A stretch of DNA of 64,000 nucleotides, from positions 9,168,317-9,232,316 of the forward strand of contig QXEO01000464.1 of NCBI GenBank assembly GCA_007115705.1, in the 5' to 3' direction. The notes beneath the pieces are model-generated. The model was not told where the DNA came from, searched no databases, and was given only the letters and a program-made list of their open reading frames with translations. The position numbers and the translations under genes are program-made. Every line of letters begins with the position of its first letter. Within the stretch, counting starts at the first letter, position 1. Below, piece after piece: positions 22,947 to 33,762 of this stretch. This DNA comes from Dactylis glomerata. Lineage: Eukaryota; Streptophyta; Magnoliopsida; Poales; Poaceae.

Positions 22947-24117
22947 AGCCTCGGGACGGAAAAACCTAAGCCCCCGATCAGATTTCCAGAAAGAGTTCCG
23001 TAGCTCCGCCGCCGCCACCGACGAATATCGGGGGACAGAAGTCTCTGTTCCGGCACCCTGCCGGGACGGGGAAGTGCCCCCGGAGCCATCTCCATCGGTC
23101 TCCATCGCCGTCTCCGCCGTCTCCATCGACCTCACCGCCATCTCCATCAACCTTGCTGTCTCCTATGATGAGGAGGGAGTAGTTCATCCCCGGGGCTGAG
23201 GGCTCTACCGGTAGCTATGTGGTTCACCTCTCTCTGCCATGATGTGATCTTTATGTGATCGTGAGCTTTGTATCATGTTGAACAAGTACATGTTATTATT
23301 CAGATATTTTGTGTACTCTAGATATGTTATTAAAGTAATCTATTCCTCCTGCTATGGTGTAACGGTGACAGTGCGTGCATCATGGTGGTACTTGGTTTAG
23401 GCTATGATTGTGATCTCTTGTGGATTATGAGAATAATTATTGCTATGATAGTTTGAGTGATCTATTCCTCCTTTCATGGTGTAATGTTGACAGTGTGTGC
23501 ACCGTGTTAGTACTTGGTTTAAGTTGCAATGATTTCTATCTTGAGTTGTTCTTTGATTTGGGTATCGCTATGAGTGGTGTTTGTCAAGTACTTGATGGAC
23601 TTTAAGGGGTGCTTCTGTAGCCACTACACAATGATTAGTGTTATTCAATAGGAGAGTAATTCAGAGTGCCTTAGCAAAGAGAAGTTATTTGTTCAGTCAT
23701 GTTACATTGTTGGGAGTGTGTCCACTAGTGAAAGTATGATCCCTAGGCCTTGTTTCCAAGCTTTGCATACCGTTTACTTGCTATTTTGTTACTTGTTTGC
23801 TCGCAGCGATATTTATTTCACATCACGTTTGCTACTTATAATCATCCATACCACTTGTATTTCACTATCTCTTCGCCGAACTAGTGCACCTATACATCTG
23901 ACAAGTGTATTTGGGTGTGTTGGGGACACAAGAGACTTTCTGTATCGTAATTGCAGGGTTGCTTGAGAGGGATAGCTTTGACCTCTAACCTCCCTGAGTT
24001 CGATAAACCTTGGGTGATCCACTTAAGGGAAACTTGCTGTTGTTCTACAAACCTCTGCACTTGGAGGCCCAACAAGTGTCTACAAGAATAGAAGTGCGTA
24101 GACATCAAGCTCTTTTC

Positions 24118-24135
24118 TGGCGCCGTTGCCGGGGA
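24118..24135 (+). other. Primer binding site of element B (tRNA-Asp type)
   Basis: TGGCGCCGTTGCCGGGGA begins 10 bp after the 5' LTR and is the exact complement of the plant tRNA-Asp 3' end. Confidence 0.9.
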
Positions 24136-24247
24136 GGTAAGGTAAAAGGTACTCGCATCCTCCTATGTGAGTGCTCGGAGTTATTTTCTTTAGATTCTGC
24201 AATTACATCTTTTTGTTTCTTGTTTTTATTTTCACTAGTTAGGCTTA

Positions 24248-25085
24248 ATGGAAAACAAAGAGTTCTTTAGTCTTTTTCCTGATTTTAGATTTGAAGAGAA
24301 AATTGAAAATCCTTTGGAGCTTATTTCGCATAGCAATGTTATTAGTACGAATGCTTTGAATACTGTTAATGCTAATGCTATAGAAAAGTCTAAGCTTGGG
24401 GAAGCTGGTTTTGTTAAGTATGATATTTTTAGTCCCCCAGGCTTTAGTGGAGAAAGTTTGTTTTGATAATATTTTATCTCCCATATGTGATGTTCCTTCT
24501 TATGATGATATGTTTGAAGAATATGCTTTGCGAAATAGTTGTTCTCTAGCTTGTGATGATACTAAACCTCTAGTTTATGATGGCTATGATGATGAGTATA
24601 ATATTTTCAGTTCACCTACTATTGAGGATAAAATTAGTTATGATTACAATATGCCTCCTATTTATGATGATTATGGTGATGAGAATAATTATTCTGTTGA
24701 ATCTGCTCCTACTACTATTGTTCCTATGGTGAGTATTAATTCTTTTATGCATGTGGCTCATGATAGGGATGTTTTATGTGATAGTTATGTTGTTAATTCT
24801 ATTCATGATGCTACTGAAAGTTATTATGAGAGAGGGAAACATGGTTTTATGGATCTCAACAATATTAAGTTTCCCCTCTTTATGTTGCAAATCTTGCAGT
24901 GGCACTTATTTTATCTATCCATGCTTGCTACTATGTGCCTCGTTGATTTATTTTCTTACAAGATTCCTATGCATAGAAAGTGGTTCAGATATAAATGTCT
25001 TTCACACTTGCTTTTTGATGCTCTCTATTGCTTTAAGTTCCTATATGGCGCATTTGCCTCAAGCTCTTATATGGCGCCCACATGA
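24248..25085 (+). pseudogene. Acidic Tyr/Asp-rich ORF of element B, unknown function, frameshifted
   Basis: It starts MENKEFFSLFPDF at 24248, about 110 bp after the primer site, where gag would be. The frame closes at 24466 (PPGFSGESLF), and the matching frame continues FDNILSPICDVPSYDDM to 25085, so one frameshift near 24460 separates the halves of a product of roughly 280 codons. The middle is very rich in D, E and Y (DGYDDEYNIF, PPIYDDYGDENN). The C-terminal ~80 residues are hydrophobic and basic (LFYLSMLATMCLVDLF), possibly membrane associated. There is no zinc knuckle, protease or pol motif. I do not recognise a characterised family. Confidence 0.6.
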
Positions 25086-28004
25086 GCATCTTTGCAAATT
25101 ACTACGCCTAGCTCAAAGGCGTTAAAGAAAAGCACTCTTGGGAGATAACCCAATGTTTTATTTTCAGTACTTTTTCTTTTATTTGAGTCTTGGAAGTCAT
25201 TACTACTATAATGACCACTCCTTATCTTTTTTATTTCGTTTTTGTGCCAAGAGAAACCTCTAATTTGAGTGAGGTAAGATTTGGGGATGTTGCTGTCCTG
25301 AAACTGTTTTCGGTGCTACACCGTAAAAATTCGTAAAAATTCTCTGTTTATCTTTTGGACCTGCGATTTCTTGTGCATATGCCCCAGGTTATATCCAAAC
25401 TTTTCTTAGTTGAACACTTTTTGATTTGAGCAACAGAAAATCCCTCAAAAATTCGACCTTTGTCAGCTGTTCAGTTTTGACAGATTTCTGCCAATATTTG
25501 TGTTTGCCGCTTTATCGCTTTCTTTTGAGTTCTTTTGATCATAGAACTCTTGTGGAAGTTGCTACAGTAGTATATACTTTATATGTGGTGGTTTTGGGTT
25601 GAAACCTGAAGCTAAAAGAGGTTGAATATATTTTATGCTTACACTAATGTTGCTAATAGAATTGTGTTTAGTTTTGTATGAAGGAAGTTTTCAAGTGTAG
25701 GGATTGGAGAATGATGAGATGAGTTGAAGAATGGACAAAAGCTCAAGCTTGGGGATGCCCATGCATCACCCCAAGAAATATCCAAGAAGTACAAGCGTCA
25801 AAGCTTGGGGATGCCCCGAGGCACCCCTTCTTCATCGGCAAAAATTAGGTCACCTTTCAAAACACTATATTTTTATTGCTTCATGCACTATGTGTTTTTC
25901 TTGGAGCGTCAGTTGTTTTAGTTTTCTTAGTTAGTTTAGTTTTGTTTGCTGTAATAAATGGTTTGATCACATCATGTTGTTTTGGAGGGAGATAAACCCG
26001 TTTTTCATTTGCCAAGAACACTCTGTTTTTCACTCTTATCGTTTCAATGAGTGTTCTCTTTTTCTGCTACTGCTTTGGTTTTCGTTTTCGCTTTGATTTG
26101 CGTTCAGATATTTTCATATCTTTTCTTCAAGGTGTATTTTGCCTCTGATCTTTATTGGTTTTCATCAAAAGAGGTGTTTATAAAAAGTTCAAATGGTGTT
26201 GGAAAAGAGAAAAAGCTTTATGCAAAAAAGTGGCATAAGAAGGAGCTTGTGTAGACTGCGGCTTAGGCTTTTTCATGTCATGCTTGATGTCTTTTTGATA
26301 GTATGCTTAGTGGTTTTGCTGTAGCATGACTTGTCTCAAATAACTGAGATTGCTTAATGAGCCTTTGAAAAAAAAATCATGCGTTGTTTTTATTGTATGG
26401 AAGCATTATTTTGGTTTTCTCCTTGATGCTTTATTTGGGTTGACTTGGCACATGCTCACACATGTTAGACTCTTACAAAGTCGCCATTAGCCTTCATGAT
26501 CGTTTAGTTTTTGACTTTTGATGCCATCGTATGCTTCTTTTAATGTCGCTTTGTCGCTTTGCATGATTATGGCCATTATTGCTCTCTTAGTTGGTCGCTC
26601 CCAGTCTTTTGCTAGCCCTCGCCTTGTACTGAGTATGAGCTCTACTCGTGCATCCAACTCCTAAAAGCCAAAGTTTTCCAAAGTGTCCACCATACATACC
26701 TACTAGCAATTTGCTATTCCAAGTAAATTTGACTTGCTTTTATATTCTCTTCAAATTAAACTCTTACCAGTGTTATGTGAAATTCGGTCAGTAAAGCTCT
26801 CACGAACCGGAAGGCACACTTTACTTTTTCCTGTTCTTAAATATTTGACATTGTGGTCTTTTATGCTGAGTTGTTATGCTTGCAAGTTGTAAGTTGGATT
26901 CTAGCCCAGCCATGCTGTCATGGGGCAAGCTTTCAACATTGCACTTCTTTTTGAGTTGATATCGTGATCTTTTGTTTATGGATGCCCGCTGTGTGAAATG
27001 AATTGGGAATCTTGTGAGGATCATGGAGTTTTTATATGTGTTAGGGAAACGCCGGGCTGCCAATCTAAGCCATGCATAATTCATGGTGGAAATTTGCAGC
27101 ATACCCATGGTGAACATTCGACGACGCATCTCACAATAAAAAGCTAAACAATATAGCAAATAAAAGAGATGTCGAGGTGTTCATTGTCTGCTTGTCCTGT
27201 CATTTTGGTGTGGGCTTGTTCCATGTCATCGGGCACGGAGGTACCCCATTGGCGGTTCTCAATGATATGCATATACTTACAATGACAAGAGCCTTGCTTG
27301 GGACTCTAAGTAAATTAGCATGGTTTGGGTACTCGTATTCACGGGACACGAGGTTTTCAACTTATGATTTGTCAAGCATATGCATCATAATTGTTCTCGC
27401 ATTAACTTTAACCATTCAAGATGCTTATGATGGGGGCAATGAGAGCTCAAAGCCGGTAAGTACCATAATTTTTGAAGGTTATGAAACTTGCAATCACTGC
27501 TTCCCTCTGCGAAGGGCCTTTCTTTTACTTTTATGTTGAGTCACCACCTTCTTTCTTTATGCACCGTTAAGAGAGCATAGTTGTCATTCTTAGTGTGATA
27601 TGCATTGTCCCAAAGTTCATTGATTGACTCATATTGTTGGTTTCACTTGTTCTTAAATTATTTGTATCTAGTCGCCCTCTTAAACTTTGAGGTGTCCTAT
27701 GCATTTATGTTTTGCTCTCTTTGAAGGACAAGCTGAAAACCTTTTGTATGTTTTTCCTTATGATTTGAACACACGTTTGACTTTCATTGTTTCATTTTCA
27801 TGATCTTTTGTTTGTGTTCATTTACATGTTTACAACATGGTTGCTAAGTTCTTATTGTCATGATTATATCTTTCATGCCCATGTTTTAAGTTCTTATGAT
27901 CCCAGCTCACAACGCTTACATATATGATCAAGATTGTGTAGGTGCATGTCACCTCAAAAATTATTCTTTGTTATCACTTACCTACTCGAGGACGAGCAGG
28001 AGTT
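25086..28004 (+). mobile_element. Element B 3' non-coding region
   Basis: It is homologous, in inverted orientation, to 7063-5914 and 1243-1 of element C without a gap. It carries PPT-like motifs at 25745-25759 and 25801-25815 before the terminal one at 28005. ORFs here are short and not conserved in C. 27.5-28.0 kb has no counterpart in the window other than partial similarity to element A near 18.36 kb. Confidence 0.8.
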
Positions 28005-28019
28005 AAGCTTGGGGATGCT
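28005..28019 (+). other. Polypurine tract of element B
   Basis: AAGCTTGGGGATGCT immediately precedes the 3' LTR. Confidence 0.85.
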
Positions 28020-29555
28020 TGATACGTCTCAAACGTATCTATAATTTTTGATGCTCCATGCTTGTTTTTACACCATTTGCCTATTGTTTCGTTACACTTA
28101 GTGGCACTTTTATGCATTTTCCGGAACTAACCTATTAACAAGTGCCACAGTGCCAGTTCCCTGTTTTCTGCTGTTTTTGTGTTTCAGAAGTGATACACAG
28201 GAAATATTCTCGGAATTGGACGAAACAAGTTCCTGAAGTCTTAAATCAAGGGGAAGCTTCCAGACATCCGAAGAGGTGTCAGAGGGGGGCCACCAGGGCC
28301 CCAGACACATGCCTGGCGCGGCCACCCCCTTGGCCGCGCGGGGCCCATGTGTGGGCGCCTGGTTCACCCCCTGACATCGCCCTTTCGCCTATAAGAAGCC
28401 TCGGGACGGAAAAACCTAAGCCCCCGATCAGATTTCCAGAAAGAGTTCCGTAGCTCCGCCGCCGCCACCGACGAATTTCGGGGGACAGAAGTCTCTGTTC
28501 CGGCACCCTGCCGGGACGGGGAAGTGCCCCCGGAGCCATCTCCATCGGTCTCCATCGCCGTCTCCGCCGTCTCCATCGACCTAACTGCCATCTCCATCAA
28601 CCTTGCTGTCTCCTATGATGAGGAGGGAGTAGTTCATCCCCGGGGCTAAGGGCTCTACCGGTAGCTATGTGGTTCACCTCTCTCTCCCATGATGTGATCT
28701 TTATGTGATCGTGAGCTTTGTATCATGTTGAACAAGTACATGTTATTATTCAGATATTTTGTGTACTCTAGTGATATTATTAAAGTAATCTATTCCTCCT
28801 GTTATGGTGTAACGGTGACAGTGCGTGCATCATGGTGGTACTTGGTTTAGGCTATGATTGTGATCCCTTGTGGATTATGAGAATAATTATTGCTATGATA
28901 GTTTGAGTGATTTATTCCTCCTTTCATGGTGTAAAGGTGAGAGTGTGTGCACCGTGTTAGTACTTGGTTTAAGTTGCAATGATTTCTATCTTGAGTTGTG
29001 ATCTGATTTGGGTATCGCTATGAGTGGTGTTTGTCAAGTACTTGATGAACTTTAAGGGGTGCTTCCGTAGCCACTACACAATGATTAGTGTTATTCAATA
29101 GGAGAGTAATTCAGAGTACCTTAGCAAGAGAAGTTACTTGTTCAATCATGTTATATTGTTGGGAGTGTGTCCACTAGTGAAAGTATGATCCCTAGGCCTT
29201 GTTTCCAAGCTTTGCATACCGTTTACTTGCTGTTTTGTTACTTGTTTGCTCGCAGCGATATTTATTTCACATCACGTTTGCTACTTATAATCATCACTAC
29301 CGCTTGTATTTTACTATCTCTTCGCCGAACTAGTGCACCTATACATCTGACAAGTGTATTGGGTGTGTTGGGGACACAAGAGACTTTCTGTATCGTAATT
29401 GCAGGGTTGCTTGAGAGGGATAGCTTTGACCTCTAACCTCCCTGAGTTCGATAAACCTTGGGTGATCCACTTAAGGGAAACTTGCTGTTGTTCTACAAAC
29501 CTCTGCACTTGGAGGCCCAACAAGTGTCTACAAGAATAGAAGTGCGTAGACATCA
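28020..29555 (+). mobile_element. 3' LTR of element B
   Basis: Pairs with 22570-24107. It is followed by the second CACCT target copy and then element A RT sequence. Confidence 0.95.
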
Positions 29556-29560
29556 CACCT

Positions 29561-32140
29561 CTGCAAAACTTTATCAAGGTTGTGCAAACAATTATCAAAA
29601 GAAGTTCCATAGATGGAGAAATCGTCCATGAAGACCTCCACAATTTCTTCACAAAAGCCATGAAAGATAGCAGACATACATCTTTGAAAAGTAGCAGGAG
29701 CATTGCATAAACCAAACGGCATACGTCTATAAGCATAAGTTCCATAAGGGCAAGTAAAAGTGGTTTTCTCTTGATCATCCTTCTTAATAGCAATTTGAGA
29801 AAAACTAGAATAACCATCAAGGAAACAAAAATAAGTCTTCTTAGACAACCTTTCTAGCATTTGATCTATAAATGGCAAAGGGTAATGATCTTTCTTAGTA
29901 ACTTTGTTTACCTTCCTATAATCAATGCACATTCTATAACCAACAACTACCCTTTGAGGAATAAGCTCGTTATTCTCATTAGGCACAACAGTCATACCTC
30001 CTTTCTTAGGAACACAATGAACAGGACTAACCCATCTACTATCAGCAATAGGATAAATAATACCAGCATCAAGGAGCTTTAATACCTCATTTCTTACCAC
30101 ATCCTTCATCTTCGGAATTAGGCGGCGCTGATGCTCCACGACTGGCTTCGCATCTTTCTCCATATTAATGGCATGCTGACATAAAGTAGGAGAAATCCCT
30201 TTTAAATCATCCAGAGTATATCCCATAGCTCCTCGGTGTTTCCTCAATATCTCCAATAATCTTTCTTCTTCCTTTCCTGAAAGTTTAGAACTAATAATAA
30301 CAGGATATATTTTCTTATCATCAATATAAGCATATTTGAGGTCATCAGGCAAAGGCTTTAATTCAAACACAGGATCTTCTTTAGGCGGCAAAGTGGTACC
30401 AAGATCCTCCACAGGAAGATTATGCTTGAGTAATGGTGGTTGACGAAGGAGAATATCGTCAATCTCTTCTCTTTCCTTGCTAAAAACATCACTTTCGTGA
30501 TCTTCCATGAATTGCTGCAAGGCATTATCAGGGGCAAGAGCAATAGAAGCAAGCTGCTCAACTCGAAAATTTTCATTAGGCGTGTCATTTTCATAAGAAG
30601 TCTTAGCAAACTTGGAAAAATTAAACTCATAAGACTCTCCATTAAACTTAGTAAAAAAATTCTCCTTCTTACAATCTATTACGGCACCACAAGTGTTCAA
30701 AAAGGGTCTACCAAAAATAATAGGACAAGTTTTGCTAGCTTCCTTACCAAGTACTAGAAAATTAGTAGGGTATTTAGTCTTACCGCAAAGAACTTCCACA
30801 TCTCGGACAATACCAAGAGGCCAAACTGTCTCTCTATTAGCAAGCTGAACAACCACATCAATATCTTCAAGTTCACAAGCGCCAATCTCGTGCATGATTT
30901 CTTTGTAAAGCTCTAAGGGAATAGCACTTGCACTAGCACCAATATCACATAAACCATAATAGCAATGATCTCCAATCCTAACAGAAATAACAGGAACACT
31001 TGCTTTCCTGTGTTTTTTTGGATGTGAAAGAATGTTAGAAGCATCTTCACAAAAAAGAATATATTCATCCCCTACATCTTTAGTAACAAGATCCTTCAAT
31101 ATAGCTACAGGAGACTTAATAGTAATTTGCTCATCAGGTTCTACAGCTTTCTTAGTACTTTTATTAGACATACTTACCAAAGTAGAATACTTTTTTACCT
31201 TAGCAGGGAAAGGTGTCTTCTCAAAATAAGGTTCAGGCACAATGCTATCAACAGTACAAACTTCAGTAGCTGCAGCAGGAATATGACTAATAGAATCTTT
31301 ATAAGGCGCATGATATTTGTTCCAATCTTTCTTTGGAACATCAATATAAGAGGCAAAAGCCTTAAGACAATTAGCAAGTATTTGGGAATCAAGACCATAA
31401 GCAGCACTAACACTATGAAAGTCATCGGTTCCCATAAAAGATTTAATGCATTCATAATCATAGTTTATACCTGACTTCCTACCTTTGTCGTTTTCCCAAC
31501 CTTCAGCATTCTCTTGTATACGGTCAAGAAGTTTCCACTTAGCATCTTCTTTCATATGAGTAAATGATCCAAAGCAAGAAGCATCCAAATAATCCTTATT
31601 AGGAAGAGTAAGCCGCGCATAAAAATTATTAATAACAATATTATTGGGGAGCTCATGAATGGGGCATTTGAGCATTAGTAACTTCAATCTCCCCCACGCT
31701 TGGGCAATACTCTCTCCATCATGAGGCCAAAAATTATATATCCGGTTACGGTCTTTATGAATTTCACTTGGAGGATAAAACTTGGAATAAAAGAGAGGCA
31801 CAATATCCTCCCATGCCATACATGGACCATCCTGGAGTAGTCGATACCACTCCTCAGCTCTGCCTTTCAATGATAATGAGAATAATTTCTTCTTGACCTG
31901 GCTTGGTGAAATACCTGCACATCTGAACAACTCGCATAATTCATGTATAAATAATAAGTGATCACCCGGATGGACAGTTCCATCTCCTGAATAGCAGTTA
32001 TCCATAATACGCCCAACAATTTTCATAGGTATTTTAAAAGGATCAATTTCAGCAGGCGGTGGCGGTGGTGGTTCCTTCGCATGTGCAGCAGCAGCAGTGG
32101 ATGTGTTTCCAAATAGGAAACCAAATGGAGAGTTCTCCAT
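29561..32140 (-). pseudogene. gag-pol: Element A gag-pol, 5' part: gag, protease and most of RT
   Basis: The likely start is 32140 (MENSPFGFLFGN); an in-frame ATG 11 codons upstream (32173) has a less plausible N-terminus. Numbered from 32173: Athila-type capsid about 40-225 (LFSLSLKGRAEEWY, FYPPSEIHKDRNRI, CPIHELPN), protease about 390-505 with LCDIGASASAIP (D410) and IIFGRPFLNT, and RT about 655-871 with VGYRMCIDYRKVNK, MPFGLCNAPATF and the catalytic FMDDFSIYG (848-851). Element B interrupts immediately after KVLQ; what follows in this frame is LTR sequence of B. No CCHC zinc knuckle was seen between capsid and protease. The frame is open throughout. Confidence 0.93.
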
Positions 32141-32225
32141 AGCAGAGTAAAATAAAAGACAAAATAAAAACAATACTCACATCGACGGTTACCTTTACCA
32201 ATTCCACTCTTCAATAGCGCTACAC

Positions 32226-32243
32226 TCCCCGGCAACGGCGCCA
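32226..32243 (-). other. Primer binding site of element A (tRNA-Asp type)
   Basis: The plus strand reads TCCCCGGCAACGGCGCCA, identical to the 3' end of plant tRNA-Asp, and lies 11 bp from the LTR edge at 32255. Confidence 0.9.
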
Positions 32244-32254
32244 GAAAATAGTCT

Positions 32255-33762
32255 TGATGACCCACAAGTATAGGGGGTGTATCGTAGTACTTTCGATAAA
32301 TAAGAGTGTCGAACCCAACGAGGAGCAGAAGGTGTTGATGAGCAGTTTTGACCAAGGAATCACTGTAAATACTAGCAAACAGGTTTTTAGGAGTATTTAG
32401 TAATACGAGTAAATAAAGTGCGAGTAAATAAAAGACAGTAGTAACAATTGCAGCAAGTGGCCCAATCCTTTCTTCAGCAAAGGACAAGCCGATTGTGTTC
32501 TTATAATAACCAAATGTTCTCGAGGACACACGGGAGTTTTCTGTCAAGAGCTTTCGCTTCATAGAGCCAATAGTATTCATTGGTTTGGTAAGTGTTATGG
32601 GGGTGAACCTGTGCTAGCGCACTACCCTTACTAGGATAAATACACACTTGTGATTATACCCCTTGCAAGCATCCGCAAATACAAGAAAGTAATTAAGATA
32701 AATCTAACCACAGCCTTAAACTCTAGGATCCTACGCTCCCTGGTGCAATGGTTTCCCAACGGAGGTTTAGGTTTCTGTCACTCCAGCAACCCCACAATCG
32801 GTAGCCAAATACACAATGCATCTCACTAGGCCCATAAATGGTGAAGTATCATGTAGTCGACGTTCACATGACACCACTAGTGAAATAGCACCACAACAAT
32901 ATCAAACCATTAAATATTTCTCAACAATAATTCACTACTAACATCTTGACTTCTCCCATGTCCTCAAGAACTAAACGAACTACTCACAAGACATCATATG
33001 GATCATGATCAGAGGTGAAATAATGGTAAATAACAATCTGAACATAAACCTTAATTCAACGGTTCCACTCAATAGCATCAACTACAAGAGTAATCAACAC
33101 CGGGAAAGTTTCCCCTATGAATATAACAAGATCCAACTCAAGATGTTACAGTGGGACGGCGTGGTGATAGCGGAGATGAAGGTGCTGGTGATGGAGATTA
33201 TGATGATGATCCCAATGAAGTCCAGTGCGATGGTGATGACGATGGCGATGATCTCCCCTCTCCGGGAAGGAATTTCCCCGGCAGATTTCTCCCTGCCAGA
33301 GAGCTTTCTCTCTCTGGTGTTCTCCGCCCTGCAGAGGCGGCTGTGTCTAATTCTGAACCCCCCCCCCTCACTTAGGTTTTCGGGGATGATGATGTACGCG
33401 GAGGGGCGAGACCAGATGTGGGCCAGGGCAGCCCCACGCAGGGCTCGCGTAGCCAGGGGTGGGCCCGCGCCGCCCTGGCGTGTGGAGCCCCCTGGCTCCT
33501 CTCGACTCCCCCTTCTGGCTTCCTGAGTCTTCTGGGAAAATATAATTTCTGGGTATTTTTCTGGAATTTTCCTGATCTTCGAAATATGGTCTCTTGACGG
33601 TCCTTTTTCCAGCACAATCCTGACTCCGGCAGCAACTCCTCCGATGATAATCAAACATGTGAAAACAAAGGAAATAACATAAGTAACTTATCTAAATATG
33701 AAATATATCAATGAATAACAGTAAATTATGACACAAAATAGTGATGCAAATTGGACGTATCA
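32255..33762 (-). mobile_element. 5' LTR of element A
   Basis: Pairs with 16325-17838; followed by TSD GTGCA at 33763-33767 and satellite. Confidence 0.95.

Larger units (their letters stand above)
22570..24107 (+). mobile_element. 5' LTR of element B
   Basis: The first ~500 bp match the LTR of C; the R/U5 part (from about 23070) does not. It contains the hairpin at 22852-22919 and the TATA at 22940. A CTCCAT/TCTCCAT-rich stretch follows (23085-23155). Confidence 0.95.
22570..29555 (+). mobile_element. Element B: non-autonomous Athila relative nested in element A
   Basis: LTRs at 22570-24107 (1538 bp) and 28020-29555 (1536 bp) start TGATACGTCTCAAACG and end GCGTAGACATCA, with TSD CACCT at 22565-22569 and 29556-29560. 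It has a perfect tRNA-Asp type primer site and a PPT. Its only ORF is an acidic, Tyr/Asp-rich protein (24248-25085) unlike gag or pol, so replication would rely on proteins from another element. The 3' non-coding domain (25.1-28.0 kb) is shared with element C. By eye the LTRs differ at about 31 positions (about 2 per cent), more than the LTRs of the older element A around it. Confidence 0.95.
16325..33762 (-). mobile_element. Element A: complete Athila-clade retrotransposon, split by element B
   Basis: LTRs at 16325-17838 (1514 bp) and 32255-33762 (1508 bp) start TGATGACCCACAAG and end GGACGTATCA, with TSD GTGCA. In element sense the order is 5' LTR, tRNA-Asp type primer site, gag, protease, RT, [element B], RNase H, integrase, an LTR-like internal promoter, an extra 3' ORF, PPT and 3' LTR. 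By eye the LTRs differ at about 21 positions plus small indels (about 1.4 per cent), with most changes in the 3' half of the plus-strand reading. Without B and one TSD copy the gag-pol frame is open for about 1586 codons, so A looked coding-competent when B landed. Confidence 0.95.

Noticed and set aside
24751..25125. 124-codon hydrophobic ORF inside element B
   Set aside because: Overlaps the acidic ORF in a different frame; it is a shadow of the D/Y-rich codons.
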